Origin: Hirsutella rhossiliensis
Taxonomy: Eukaryota; Ascomycota; Sordariomycetes; Hypocreales; Ophiocordycipitaceae
NCBI RefSeq assembly: GCF_020360975.1
Contig: NW_025408680.1
Coordinates: forward strand, 124,001 to 188,000
DNA: 64,000 nucleotides
Direction of reading: 5' to 3'
Part shown: positions 35,401 through 49,051 of the stretch, one piece after another
Layout: each line of letters begins with the position of its first letter
Position numbering within the stretch: position 1 is the stretch's first letter
Position numbers and translations under genes: made by a program
Notes under the pieces: model-generated
Databases searched by the model: none
Told to the model about the DNA's origin: nothing
The model's input: only the letters and a program-made list of their open reading frames with translations

Positions 35401-38400
35401 CTTAAGAAGAGGTCTTAGATAAGGAAACGGAAAAAGAAACTAATGTTAAAGTAGTTAAGGATAACGCTAACTTTAAAGAAGAAGAGGAAGCTACTAGATT
35501 AAATAATCTAGACGAAAAAGGAGACTATAAGAAAGCGGTAGAGCTAAAATACGCCTACCTTCCTACGCCTCCTCTTATAGAATAAGAAGAAGATCTAAAA
35601 GTAGCTTTTTTAGTTAGTCTTCCTATCTTAACCCTTAAGGGGGTAGGAAAAGCACCCCTCTTAAAGGATTACCTAGCTGCCTTTTTATCCTTACTTTAAG
35701 AAGCAAAGGAAGGTATAGAGCCTAATATAAAAGAAGACTAACCTCTCTCTTATTTTAATTATTTTTCCGACTTTTATTTAATAGCTATAGAAGACAGTTC
35801 CTATAGAGTATTTATAGTAGGCCGGCTCTTTAAGCTATAGCTATTAGTAAGGAAGGTATATAAAAGAGACCTCCTAGACCTACTAGTAAACTAAAAGCAG
35901 CTAGAAAAACACCCCTTTAAAGACTAGTTTTTCTAGGCTTAGAAAGACTACCTAGCCTTATATAAGGAGATAGGGTCTTTTAAAGAGGTCCTTAAGGAAA
36001 AGGTAAGAGGAAAATAGGTCCTTAGCTATAAGTAGGTCTTTATCTATAAGATTAATAAATACAGCTTCCTTTAAAAGTATAAAGCCTAGCTAGTTATTTA
36101 TAGGAACTAGTAAGAAAAAAGGGATCTTCCTACTAAGGTAACTATCTTAGTAAGGATCTCTTTTTAGACCCTTATAGCTATAGTAGTAGAATTCGACCTT
36201 AAGCTTAATTAGATAGATATAGTTAACGCCTTTGTTAACTGCCCTCTTAAGGAAGAAAAAGTTATCTATATATAACTTCCTCTTAGTTTCTAATAACTAG
36301 GAAAGGTTCTATAGCTTAGGAAAGCTCTATATAGACTATAAAGATTTCCCTTTCTTTAGCAATAGTATTTAATAGGTTCCCTTAAAGCCTTAGGCTTTAA
36401 GAAAGTCCCTTAGGAACCGTATATAATATAGAAGGGTAAAGTTATAGTCTTCTTTTATATTAATAATATTATCTAGGCCTACTTAAAAGAGAAAGAAGTA
36501 ACTACTAAGGAGGATATATAAGGCCTATAATAAAAGTATAAGATAACTAAGCTAAGGGAGCTAAAGTAGTTCCTAGGGATACGAATCTTTTAGAATAGGT
36601 CCTAATAGACTATCTAGCTTACCTAGGACGCCTATATTAATAAGGTCGCTTATAAATTCCTCCCTAATTCCCTTAATAAGAAGCTTCCCTCTATACTTAT
36701 ATTAAATAAAGAGCTTTTACTTAATCCGTCCTTTTAAGCTAGGGAGTAAAAGAAATACTAATATTAATAAAAGGTAGGCTCCTTACGTTTTTTAGCTATT
36801 TCTACTAGACCGGATATCTCTTTTATAGTCTCCTAGCTAGCTAGGTATAACTAGAATCCTAGCCCTAAGTACTAAGAAGTAGTAGACTAAGTAATCTTTT
36901 ATCTCTATTTAATAAGATTATATAGTTTACGCTTAGGAGGGTAAGGAAGGAAATTAGCTACTAAAATCTTCCTTTATTTAAGCGATTTATCTTTTATAGA
37001 TAATTCCTTAAATAGAAAGAGCTTATAAGGGTATATTATATCCCTTTTTAAAGGAACTATTACTTAGAGAGCTTTAAAGTAAGCTACTATTATAACTTTT
37101 AGTATAGAGGTAGAGCTACTAGCTCTTTTAAAAGCGTTAAAAGAAGCGATTTTCCTTAACTAGCTATTAATATCTCTATACCTATAAATTCCGACCTTAT
37201 TAACTATAGAATATAATAATATATAGACTATATAAATTCTTATAGAAAATAGTAAGCTATTAACCTAGTTATAGTATATCGATATCTATAAGAAGGTATA
37301 AGCAATAAGCGTAGAATCGGGTAATCGATAACGTAAGCGGAAAGATCGGTCGAAGGAGTATAGGGTAGGATTTCGTCCGGAATTTATAACGAGCATATAA
37401 GGGGCTGAATAATATATTAAAAGAATAGCGTTGCAAAAGATACTTACGAACTTACTTATTCTATCTACTACTCCTAGGGAAATCCTTCGTCTTTTATAGA
37501 CTATTGCTCGCCCACTAGTAGACTAATTAGTTAGCTTTCTAGCATATTCTATAGTACTTAAAAAGCTCTATCTATAGTATATCTTCCTAACTTAGTAGGT
37601 GGTCTGATTGTAGCGTGATAGTTAACGTAAGACTATGGGTTCTAGTATAAGTAGTGGATTTAACTAGAATGTTCTATGCCCTACCTATTCTCGTATCGCG
37701 GATATCTTCGGAACCGCTAGGCCAAAATAGGCAATAGGGTATCCGTTCTGCTCGTAATTGACTTATGCATTTTATGTATATTTTTGTTTGTAAGGATAGG
37801 CTTATCCTAACCCGCCTTTCCTAGAGGAAGGTATAGTTGTCTAGTAGAGGTCTTTGTCTTTTAAGGGTTATTCCCTTAGACTATATTATAGAGCCTCTTT
37901 TTACTAGCTTATTCTATAAAGCCTCCCTATGCCTATTATTTCTTTATAACAGTAAAATAGGAATATAAAGGTATATTCTTATAATATCTATTAGTATTAG
38001 CTACGCTAAGAGGTTTAAAGGGGACTTATTTCTATTTATTAGGTTCTAATAGTATTAATAAAAGCTAACGGTCTTATAAAGCCCTTACTAAAGTAAAAGC
38101 TAGCTATCTTTTTATAGTAAATTAAGCTAGAAGACGTTTAAGAGAAGCTATCCTTAGAAGCCCGCCTTAAAAGTCTATAAGAGGAGCTAATAGTACGTAG
38201 GAGGAAGGAGACGTCTATAGCTAAAGAGAGGAATTAGGACTTATCCTAAAGGAGGGCCCCTAGCTTAATTAGGACTTATTCTTCTTAAAGGCCCCCTTTT
38301 TAGGGACTTATCCTTAGAGAAGCCCCCCTTTCTTATAGGACTTAATTTCCTCTTTAAGGCCCCTTTTCCTAAAGTAAGTCTAAAAGAGCCTAGGGCTAAA

Positions 38401-38512
38401 ACCCGGATTTCTTAAGTAGGGGATAAGTATAAACTAAGACCTCCTCTATACGCTTACTAGCCTAGGCATTTAGCTTTACCCTTTCTATAAGGATAGGCTA
38501 TAGCTAAGGGGG
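32460..38512 (+). pseudogene. Copia-B gag-pol, inactivated by RIP and split by a solo LTR
   Basis: The integrase region near 34930-35100 has a G-A-I-I-E-R-A-R-T-I stretch like the conserved Copia integrase segment before the N-R-T-P motif. The reverse transcriptase motif at 36456-36467 reads Y-I-N-N where active enzymes have Y-V-D-D; both catalytic Asp are now Asn. A segment near 36560 reads F-L-G-I-R-I-F, a Copia signature. RNase H is interrupted: the left part ends L-L-T-stop-L-stop-Y-I-D-I at 37286 and the right part resumes at 37989 with Y-stop-Y-stop-L-R-stop-E-V, rebuilding the known order V-D-I-H-x-H-W-L-R-Q-E-V around the inserted LTR. No functional product is possible. Confidence 0.82.
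37287..37983 (-). mobile_element. Copia-C solo LTR nested in Copia-B RNase H
   Basis: 697 bp from tataag to cttata, flanked by atatc at 37282-37286 and 37984-37988, a perfect 5-bp duplication. Removing it with one duplication copy restores the RNase H reading of Copia-B. It is less RIP-damaged than the other Copia-C copies in its middle (keeps tgcattttatgtatatttttg near 37765). Confidence 0.92.
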
Positions 38513-38514
38513 TA

Positions 38515-38989
38515 TATCGCGAAGCGTAGCTTAATTTTATAGTTCTTAGAGATATCCCTTAGTATAAGGGACCTAGGAAGCTAAAAAATAGGTTTTAAAG
38601 AAGGAGCTAAAAGGAGGTATAAAAAGGAGGGTAAGGGTATAAAGGGAAGTAGAAGTAGCGATAGCTTCTTATAGAGGTAGCGAGAGATAAGATAGATATA
38701 CCGGTAACGGCTAGAAAAGAAGGGAAAACTAGTAAAAAGCTTAGTAATTAAAAGGATATTACTAGCTTCTTTAAGTAGGATCTTCTTTATTAATTAAAAT
38801 ACTAGATAGGTATAAAGAGAGGTATTAAATAAAGGAAAGAAGGATAATTAAGGTAATATAATAATTATTTCCTTACTATAACTACTGCCCCTATAAGAAT
38901 TAAATCTCTTTACCCTACCTATCTAACCCCTTACTTTTAATTTTACCTTTATATATTTATATATACTTTTTATATCTCTCTTTATAAGA
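38515..38989 (+). repeat. Copia-B 3' LTR
   Basis: 475 bp starting tatcgcgaagcg, just after the polypurine tract aaggggg and the dinucleotide ta. Confidence 0.85.
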
Positions 38990-39105
38990 AAAAATAAGGC
39001 CTTATAGCTACTTCTTTCTAGCTAGATTATATATCTTTATCTATTTTTATACTACCCTTACTTTATAAGTACTAGAATAATAGTCTATTAATAGTATTTA
39101 ATTAG
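38990..39105. repeat. RIP-mutated repeat, right of Copia-B
   Basis: Aligns with 3397-3505 (for example ttctttctagctagat in both), continuing the repeat interrupted at 31970. Confidence 0.72.
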
Positions 39106-39268
39106 TACTAAATTAATATAGTTATAATAAGATATTAAGTCTATATATATATTATACTATCTATACTATATAGGTAATTTATACTTAATAGAAAGTAAGA
39201 TATATAAATTAGCGAGCTTAAAAGTTATTAAGTTATTAAGTCTTAATTAATTAAGTATAAAACGGCTA

Positions 39269-39412
39269 GGTTTAATATAGTAAGGTTTAGTATAGTAAGG
39301 TTTAGTATAATAAGGTTTAGCGTAGTAAGGTTTAATATAGTATAGTTTAGTATAGTATAGTTTAGTATAGTATAGTTTAATATAGTAAGGTTTAGTATAG
39401 TAAGGTTTAATA
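39269..39412. repeat. RIP-mutated 15-bp minisatellite, about 10 units
   Basis: Units of about 15 bp of the form ggtttagtatagtaa are repeated in tandem with small changes (a/g at position 7, and gg or ag at the start). Confidence 0.9.
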
Positions 39413-41649
39413 TCCTATTATATAATATACTAAGGTATAAGAATATAAGATTTATCTATAGCTATAAAGGGTAGTTACTAGTATATAACTAATAAGATTA
39501 TATATAGGTATATAGCTATTTAAGGCTATAATAGCTTTACCTAGCTAGCTAAAAAGGTAAGATACGTATATATATACTAGTTAACCTTAATAATAATTAT
39601 AAAGGATTACTAATATTAGGTTTATAGTAAGTTACTACTAGCTAAATTAAACTTAGTATACTAGCGTTAATTCTAATACTATATAGTTCTTATTAAGTAT
39701 TAGTAGCGGCCTACCCTTTATTTTTATTACCCTTATTTAATATAAGTATTACTTAGACTATATTTCTTATTAACTTAAAAACTTATTTAACCTAATACCT
39801 TAGCGTAAACTTAATAATAGCTTAATTAATAATAAATATATTAGCGCTAATAGTAGCTTTATAAATAAAGCTATTTATAACCTTAATCTTAATCTTATTA
39901 TTTAAGGCTTACGCGGTATAATATATATAAAAAGTACCGCTTATACTTATACCGCTACTTATTCTTATCTTCTCTTAGCTATACTTCTATAGCGCAGTAA
40001 GGATAGCTAATAAAGGTAGATATTATTTAATACCTACCCCGCCGATCTACTTAACTTATATAAGTAGTTTAAGAGCCTTAAAGTTATACGCTTAAACTTA
40101 CCCGCGTTTAGCTATTAATTATATATAAAGTATAGTAATACTAAAGTTTTCCTTTTACTATAGTTAGAAAATATCTAGGCTATTACTATCGTTAATAGTA
40201 GCTATATAGCTACTATTACTAGCCTTTTAAGTATAAAATATATATAGCTTTATTTACCTTAAATAAAACCTTTCCCTTATAACGCTTTCTCTTATATATT
40301 ATTAGTAGCGAGCGACTTAATATAAGCGCTTCCTAAAGTAACTATAGCCTTAAAAAAGTCCGAAGTAACTAAAACGTACTAAACTTAGTAGAGGAGGGAA
40401 TTTATACTACGCGCTATTAATACTACTTTATATTATATTTAAAAAAAGCGTATTTTAAAATTTTTAAGGAGGTACTAAAGGCATTAAATAGATTAATCTA
40501 ATATAATACTATTTAAAAGCTAGTAAAAATATTTATTAATAACCTTTAAAAAGAGTAAGCGTTAAAAGAGGCTAAGGATATTACTATAAGTAATATTAGC
40601 TAACTTATATAAAAGAAAGAAGTAAGTAGATATAGCTATCTTATTATAAATACTAAGTCTAAGTAAAATACTAAATATTATTTAAAATAACCCTTAAACC
40701 CCCCTCGCCCTTTTCCTTTATATTAACTATAATATATACTCCTTATTCTTATACTTATTAGTTAAAGACTTTATTTCCTTCCTAAGCCTACCTACTAGTT
40801 AAGGAAACTTAATACTAACTAGTAAATAACCTAATTTAGTAATATACTTAAGAAGAAGCTAATAACTTAATATTTTTTAATTTTTAAGGGTTTCTCTTAC
40901 TTTTACTTTTATATTAATATTAGCTAAACGTTTTAAAAGAGGTATTATAAGATCTTTATAAGATAGCTAATAAGCTATATAATATAGAAGTTATATAGTA
41001 TTATATCTATAGCTATTTTAGTAGGCGAAGCTATCGCTTTACTTAAAATCTTATTAGTTTAATAAAGGGCTAATAAAGCTATAATAAGGTATATTTTATT
41101 ATCTTTTAAGAAGCGCTAAACTCCTACCCTTATTTTAGGAAGTAGGTTAATTAATAAGAGTAGCTAATAGGCCGTAAGTATACTACTAATTACGTTATTA
41201 TTTATCTTTTAAGGGTCTTTAATATTAGCTACTACTATTAGTTATTAATTAATTAATACTAATAGCTACTAAGTAAATACGTTAGAGTTTCTACTATAAA
41301 TTTCTATTTTAACCCTTAAGATTTTTCCTTTAATATAAGATAGGGCTAATAGCGATAGCTATTATAGTAAGGGAATAAAAGGTAACTTCTTAGTAGAAAC
41401 TACTCTTATACCTACCTTTATATATTACTAATATTACTTTGCCCTTACTAAGAAAGGCCTCCTATAGTATAAATAAGTAAGATACTATATAGCTGCTTTA
41501 TAATAGTATAGTAAGCCCCTATATATCGCGACCCTTCTTCCCTTACTACTTAGCTACTCTTAAACGGTACCTCTCCTAAGTACTAAAGCACCCTTTCTTA
41601 CTAACGCGTTAAAGCCTAACGATCGAAATATAGTTATATAGGTATAAGC
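39413..41649. other. RIP-degraded DNA, unassigned
   Basis: AT-rich DNA in which the Gypsy element at 41655 inserted; the same host sequence should continue at 49541. No domain was recognised. Confidence 0.4.
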
Positions 41650-41654
41650 CTTAT

Positions 41655-42138
41655 TATAACGACCGGTATTATTCCTAAGGGATAAACCTATCGAGGGGTT
41701 TATATTAGTAGATATAATAGGGCGTGGTCTAAGTAATAATAAGTATATTACGTTAGTAATAAGTTAGAGGTCGTAGACTATAGACTATAACTAGGTAATT
41801 AAGTAATCGGAATTAAAGATAAGATCGTAATAAAGATCGTAATAATTATAATATTAAAAGCTATCGAGCTATCTATCTAAAAGAGTATTCCGTTCCTTCC
41901 TTATATATCTCGAGAGCTTCCCTAGATCGCTAAGAGCACTAGGTAATCCCGTTATCTAGGAGCGCTAAAGCGCTAGAGCGATCCTACGATCCTAGCTATA
42001 GAGCGTTAAAGCGCTAAAGCGATCCGTCGCTCTAAACTTAATTAGCCCGTCGGTCCGTCTAATATTCCTTGCTCCCTACGTTACGTGACCTCGTAATATA
42101 TATTAGTCCCCGCGGTTCGCTAGACCGTAGTCGTAATA
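41655..42138 (-). repeat. Gypsy-1 3' LTR
   Basis: 484 bp; less RIP-damaged than the 5' LTR in places. Between 41965 and 42030 it carries repeats of agcgct and gagcgatc that can fold back on themselves. A 62-codon plus-strand frame across its right end is not a gene. Confidence 0.9.
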
Positions 42139-45100
42139 GGATGCCTCCCCTCCTTTTAGTCTTATCCCTAAGACCTACTACTTTAGCCGCCGTATATAAA
42201 TATACCCTTATCGCGTTGTGCGTAAGTATATCGTTCCTTATTCTTTTATCTTTTTAGGATATACTACTAATAGTATATCTAGTTATATTTAAAAATCCTA
42301 TTCCCGTAATTCCGATAAATCGCGTGAATAATCGGAGCTAGTATCCTAGACCGAGATCTATAGTATTAAAATTATACCTTACTCCTATTATTTTCGGTTA
42401 AGCCTAACTTATAAAGTCGGCGAGCGTTTTAATTAGTATTCTAAATATACCTTTATAGGCCGTTCTTATAATAGTTATAATATAGCGTCCGCTTATTTAT
42501 TTTATCCCTTTCCTTCCCTATTATTCTTTTTACTAATATTCCTTCTTTTCTAGTTCGTTATATTATAAATTAATAGTAAAAGATTAATTCGGATAAACGG
42601 AAAGTAGAAGAAGCGTTAGAGGAAGTAATAGCTCGCTTAGCTTAGATTAGGAAATAGAAGCGTTTCCTAAAAGACCGAGGTAGTAAGTTATTTTAGCGGG
42701 GTATATAAGCTATTAATAAAGAAGATAGTATAATACGTTCTTCTCGAGATAAATCGGTTCGTTTATTAAATAAGGAAACTATTACTATTAGCGAGGTTTA
42801 ATCGTTTAGTGCCTTAGACGTATTAAACTAAGATACTATTCTTAGTAACCTTATATTTCCGATTAAGGGTTCGCTTAGTAAAACTATTAGAGTAGAGAGC
42901 CGTAGTAGGTTAAGTGCTTAAGTAGTTCCTAGGTATTTTCCTTTAGTCTATATCCCTTTTACTTAATAAGGTATTCCTATTACTAACCTTATTTTCTTAT
43001 ATCTAGTATTTATTTAGCTTTATATTCCTAATTATTATCGACTTTAATTTTATCCTATAGTTTAGCGTTTCGTAGTACTAGTTTTAATAATAAGATATAA
43101 AATATTAGGTATATCCGTATTATTATTAGTAGCGAAAGTTTATAGTTAACTTTTAAAATAGTTTTTTTAACCTTAAATAGTCTAAGTTTCTTAAAATCTA
43201 ATTTATTACTTGGTTATTTTATTTTAATATTTCGTCGTACGAGGTAGACTATATCTCCCTCTTAAAAGATTAGTCCCTATAATCTGTTCCGATTATAGTA
43301 AGTAGATATTCGTTCTCTAATAAATTAAAGTTCTTATTATATTTCTTTATATAATTTTCGTAGCTAATTTACTTATAGTATCGCTCGTTCCGCTTATAGT
43401 CCTTATCGAGTAACCTTAAATACTTCTAGGTTATATCTATAATTAGCGTATACTAGTAAGAGCTTAGTTATTTTTATAACTAAGCTATTATAAGCTAGTT
43501 ACGCTATTAGTAGCTATTTAACTTAATCGTTTTATTCGTAGCTAATATAGCATCGTAAATATTATTTAAGCGTTTAGTTAAGTCGTTTTATTTATCTATC
43601 TATTTATAGGTAATAAGCTATACTAAGCTTATATTTCGTCCCTAATTATACTATAAGAGCTTACTAAAACTTAGCTATAAACGTGCTTCCTCTATTAAAG
43701 ATAATCTCGTTTAATAGTTCGTAATTACTAATAATAGTTCGTAGGAATATATATACTAGCTCTTCTATATTACTTACTTCTTTATATAGTAAGAAGTATC
43801 TATACTTCGTTAATCTATCGGTAATAATAAATATACTATTATACTTAACGCTAGTTATAGGTTCTTTTAATAGTAGTAGCTTTATAATATAGTCGAAAGC
43901 TATCGAATCCTATGGTTTTTCTAGTACTAGTAGCGGTTATAATTCTCTATATAGTTTATATCGTTTAGCTTTACTTTATATATAAAGTTTATATTCTTTA
44001 ATAACTTATTATACTACTTCTTTAAGCTATAGGAAGTTATATTATCGTTTAATCTATTCTATTATTCTTTAGATTCCTTAGTATCTATATATTAGATATT
44101 TATATATATCTTATATAACTTTATCTCGTAATTCTAGTAGTATCTAGATTTTATTTTTATATATTAGAACTTCTAAATATTCTATATTATATCCGTTTAG
44201 TACTTTATACTCTTTTATCTATTTTAGGATCTTCTAGTATATTAAGTTATCGGGTTATACTTTAAGTATTATATTTAGCTATTATTACTAGTAGTTCTTA
44301 TTTTCGTTAATTTCTAAGAGCTATCCTTTCGCTATAGGTGCTCTTATATCGTAGTTACTTCGTCGACTAAGGGTATTAGCTTAACCGTTTTCTATTCCTT
44401 TTCTATAGATTATTTCGTAGTCGAATTCTAATAAGTATTTAGCCTATTAGATCTATTATCTATTTAACTATTACGTCGTTATAAAATATAAGATATTCTT
44501 ATAATCTATATAGACCTTAACCTTATATTTACTTTTAAGAAGGTAGTATCGAAATTCCTTAAAAGCTTAAATAATTATAAGGAATTCTTTATTATAGATA
44601 AAGTAATTAAGTTCTATACTATATAGCTTTTTTAAGTAGAATATAATTAGTTATAGTCTTCCTTTATTATCCTTTTATCCGATTTATACTCTTAAAGTAA
44701 AGTCTAATATATTAGTTTTAAGTTCGATTTATTATTTTAGATTAAAGGTAGTTAAGACTAGTTCTTATATAATCGTAGTCTTAATATATTCGAAAGCTTC
44801 GTTAGCTTTATCGTCCTATATAAATTCTTTTTCCTTCTTTATTAAGTCGTATAGTAGTACTATAATCTTTCCGAAATCTTTAATAAATTATTAATAGTAA
44901 TTTATAAATCCTAGGAAACTTTATATATCCTTAACGTTCTTTAGCGTTAGCTATTCTTTAACTAAGTTAATCTTATTTTATTATATTTATATCTCTCTTA
45001 GTAAGATCGTATATCTAAGGAAGTCTACTTCCTATATATAGAACTTACTTTTCTTTAGTTTAACTAGTAGTTTTATATTTTAAAGTACGCGGAGTACCTT

Positions 45101-48100
45101 ATAAACGTATTCCTTATATTCTTCTAAGGTATCTAAGAAGATTAGGATATTATCTAAGTATACTACTATAAAGATATTTAAGTATTTACGTAGGATATTA
45201 TTAATTATCTATTAAAAGGTAGCTAGTATATTTATAAGTCTAAATAGTATTACTAGATATTCGAATAGTCCGAATTTCGTTCTAAAGGCTATTATCTATT
45301 TATATCCCTTTTTTATATATATTAAGTTATAAGCGCCTTTAAGGTTAAGGGCTATAAACTATTTTTTACTATATAGTCGATCTCGTAGTTCTAATATAAG
45401 CGGTAATAGTATTCGGTCTTTTATTATAATATCGTTTAAGCGTCTATAGTTAATAACTAATCGTAGCTTACCGTTTTATTTTAGAATAAATATAACTAAA
45501 TAGCCTACTTTAGATATTAATATTCGTATATATCCTTTTTATAGATTCTCGTTAAAGTAGTCGCGTAGCGTTTATAGTTGCTTTTCGTTTAGGTTATAGA
45601 TTTTATAGAACGTTAGCGTTATTCTATCTTTAAGATAAATTTCGTAGTCCTATTAGCTTTATTTAAGTAACCCTATCTTAAGTTCTTCTTTAAAGAGTTT
45701 ATTATATTTCCGGTATTCTTAAGGGATATTCTTTATTCTATCTTATAAGCTTTATTCTTTCTCTTAAGAGCTAGTTTCTCTTAACTTAAGCTCTTTATTA
45801 ATTTATTTAAGGTCTTTTCTTAGAGTAGTAATAACTTTTTAGATCTTTATATTATATCCTTTATTTTATTTATATCGGATGCTAAGTTATATAGCCGTAT
45901 TAGTTAGTACGTAGGTCTTATTAATCGATTTTATTATATCCGCTAGTTCGGTTACTATTTTCGTTTATATCGCTAAAGCCTATAATAATTTACTTAAACG
46001 GTTATCCCTTTTATCCTATTTAGTAGCTAAATTATCGTAAAATTTTACTTTCTCTTAAATCTACTAGTCCTAGAATCTTATATCTTCGTTCTAATATAGC
46101 TAGCTAGTTTTCTAGTTAATTAGTAGGTTGCTCTCCTATAGCTATAGAAGCCCTAATATAAGGTTATATTCTTTAATATTTATAATATTAAAGTTAACTT
46201 ATTTATTATAGCCTTAGATATTAATATTAAGGTAATTAATCTCTATATTAATAATTCCGTTATTATAGTTAAAGGCCTCTCCTTTAATATTTATAAGTTT
46301 ATATAGATCTATCTTATATCTCTATATAAGTTAGTAACGATTAACGACTCTAGGTAAAACGTAATTACCTATCGCGCTATAGTCTAAAAGTATATATATA
46401 TAGTATCCCGCGATTTAGATATTTAATACTATTTAGTCGCTATAGCTTACTATTACTATATATAAGGTCCTTAGATCTTATTATATCGTACTAGTCTATA
46501 GCCCTTTTATAGATAGCGTACCTCGTTTTTTACTTAGTCCTTATTTATTTTATTTAGGTATTCTTCTTTAATTTATTATTAATATCGTTTCTTTATATTT
46601 TTATTATATAGTATTATATCGGGGCTTAAGAAACTAATTTCTTATAGCTAATTAAAGATTTCCTATTTCTTAACGCTATATCGTTTATATTATACTACTT
46701 TATAGTTAATTATATACTATACTTTATAATTCTATTCGTTTTTATACTAAAGGTTAAGTTTTCGTTCTATATCTTTTTACTTTTTATATAGTATTTCTAT
46801 ATTAATTCTTCCTTAGTTAAATACGGCTTATAGCCTTTATATATATTACTAATAATCTTTTAATATACCGTTATATTATTTATACTATACTTATACTTTT
46901 TCGTATTTATAAACTCTATAGTTTAGGTATATATATTCGTTATAATCTTCTTCGTTATATTTAACTTATTACGTAAGTCTTTAGAAGATTAAGGGTTTAG
47001 ATATCTTAGAGTAAGTAGTATTATACTATTTTTCTATTTTAGCGTATTTATAGATTTTATATATCTCTAAAAGATATCTCGTTAATAAACTATAATTATC
47101 GCGGTATTTTAGTAGTATACTATAATTAGGTTCTAATAATATAACTTAGTTATTTAAGTAGCGTTAATCGATTTTCTAGTAGTTTAGTTCTATACTTAGG
47201 TAGGGTTTCGAAAGTACTTATCCTTTAAACCTAACTAAGAAGGCGTTATATCGTGCCTTTATTTAAAAGTATATTATATAATCTAGGTAGACGTATAATA
47301 TCTATAAAATATACTTATAGTGCTTATAAGTAAGTAGTATTTATAGATTATCTTTAAATTCTTCTTATAGTTACTATTCTTATTATAGAGCTATAAAGGT
47401 ATTAACTATAGCGATAGCTATAGTATAGTCTCTTTTATATAGTACCGGTTAATATCGAATTAATATAGCTTATTAGTTTTCTATAAGAATTTAAGGCGTT
47501 TATTAGGTTCTAATTTTAAGTATTTCTTTAAATTCTTTAAAGTATAGAGCGTATTCTCTAATTATAGTATTCTCCCTTAGTAGTAAGGGTAGTAATATAA
47601 GTTCGTTCTTATCTTCTATTTCTTTAAGTATTTCTTATTCTTTAGAGCTTATATCGTCGATACTTTATTATTCCTCTTTAGGTTATTATCTAAGTTTTAT
47701 AAGTATAAGGGCTATATCTATATCTTCTTTATTATATTACTTATAAACTACCTATTATTATTATCGATTTTTATTTTATATATCCTCTTAAAATCGTTTA
47801 CTATTTTTCCTAATATAGTTTTAAGAGACTCTTTTAAGATAAGGGTATTTTAGTTCTATAAATTTAACTTATTTCTATATTTTAGGATCCCTTTATTATA
47901 TTATTATAAGGGTCTTCTTTAATAGCTTTAAGAACTATTTAATATTATTCTTATCGCTTAAGTATACTATATATTTATTATCGTAGTATACGGTCTAACT
48001 AAGGAGTTTATACTTTAGTTCCTATCTATTAATAGCGTTTAGGTATTTCTTACCTTCTAGGGCTAGTGCCTAGTAGGTTTTCTTCTCCTTACGAGGTTAT

Positions 48101-49051
48101 CTATATTCTTTAAAGTAATATCTAAGTTTCTTATAGTTAAAATACTTTCCTTTACTTTTCTATATTATATCTAGGTCTATCCTACTTAGGTTAGTTATAT
48201 AAGTATAGGTAATAGGAGTTTCGCGCTTCTTTTTATAGTTAGCGCGTTAGTTAAAGTTATTCCTATAAGAAGGGTTTTAGTTTCCTTTTCTTTATTTCTT
48301 TTCTTAGCGTTATATATACTATCTATCGTCGATTTATACTACTATAGTAATATAGTTTAAGAGGTTATTAGGTCGATTTTCCTTATAAAGCTTATCCTTA
48401 ACTTCTTCTTTAAGCCTATTATAGAATCGTAATATAAGAGGTTTATCGTCTTAATTAAGCTTTAAGGTAACTTATTAGAACTTCGTAGTATAATCTAATA
48501 CTAAGATCCTTTATTAAAGTTCTTAAAGTTTTTATTTAGCTTCTTATTCCTTATTAGTTATTCCGAATACCTTTATAATAGCTTCTTTAAATCCTTAGAA
48601 ACTAATAAAGACTTTATCTATCTCGTTATCTTATCGTACTAGTTAGTTATCGAGAAAGTCCCTTATAATAGGTCTAAACTAAGTAAGTGCTATTTTAAAT
48701 AAATAATTTCCTATATAGAGTACCTTTTCGACTAAGTCTAAGAGTTTAGTAAGGTAAAACCGGTAGTAGGCCTTAAGTTAAGTAAGAAAGTCTTAAAGCG
48801 TGCTATAAGTACCGTTAAATAGTCCTAGCTATTTTAGTTTAACTACTTCTCTAAGGTCCCTAACTTATTTATTACCTCCTCCGTTCCTAAGTAACTATAC
48901 CTTATATTAAAGGGCGATAATTTCGCGTATTATATCCTAAGGTAATATAGTAGCTCTAGAGTTAGTTAATCTAGCTTACTATATAGGTATATTAATAGTT
49001 ACGATATTACTTAAAGTAACGCGGTATTATACTAAATAAAAGCTTTTAACG
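42139..49051 (-). pseudogene. Gypsy-1 gag-pol with chromodomain, inactivated by RIP
   Basis: Minus-strand order: gag knuckle at 48144-48103 (K-Y-F-N-Y-K-K-L-R-Y-Y-F-K-E-Y; all three Cys and the His of C-x2-C-x4-H-x4-C are now Tyr). The protease active site at 46384-46367 reads D-Y-S-A-I-G; the catalytic Asp is kept while the D-S/C-G-A context is changed. The reverse transcriptase motif at 45160-45149 reads Y-L-D-N, from Y-L-D-D. A chromodomain at about 43015-42900 includes E-Y-L-I-K-stop-K-G-Y, matching the usual YLVKWKGY with its Trp now a stop. The parent protein would copy and integrate the element, with the chromodomain probably steering it to heterochromatin. Confidence 0.87.

Larger units (their letters stand above)
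31971..38989 (+). mobile_element. Copia-B, RIP-mutated Ty1/Copia retrotransposon
   Basis: LTRs at 31971-32446 and 38515-38989 flank a plus-strand Copia interior of about 6.07 kb, of which 697 bp is a later Copia-C solo LTR. A primer-binding site follows the 5' LTR (32447-32459) and a polypurine tract (aaggggg, ending 38512) precedes the 3' LTR. The flanks are the two halves of a repeat found intact at 3212-3505. The flanking pentamers taaat and aaaat suggest a target duplication with one change; boundaries may be off by a base. Confidence 0.88.

Noticed and set aside
39269..39412. CRISPR-like array
   Set aside because: The 15-bp units are contiguous without spacers; it is a minisatellite in eukaryotic DNA.
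42069..42257. 62-codon frame at the Gypsy-1 LTR end
   Set aside because: It crosses the LTR/interior border on the strand opposite to gag-pol.
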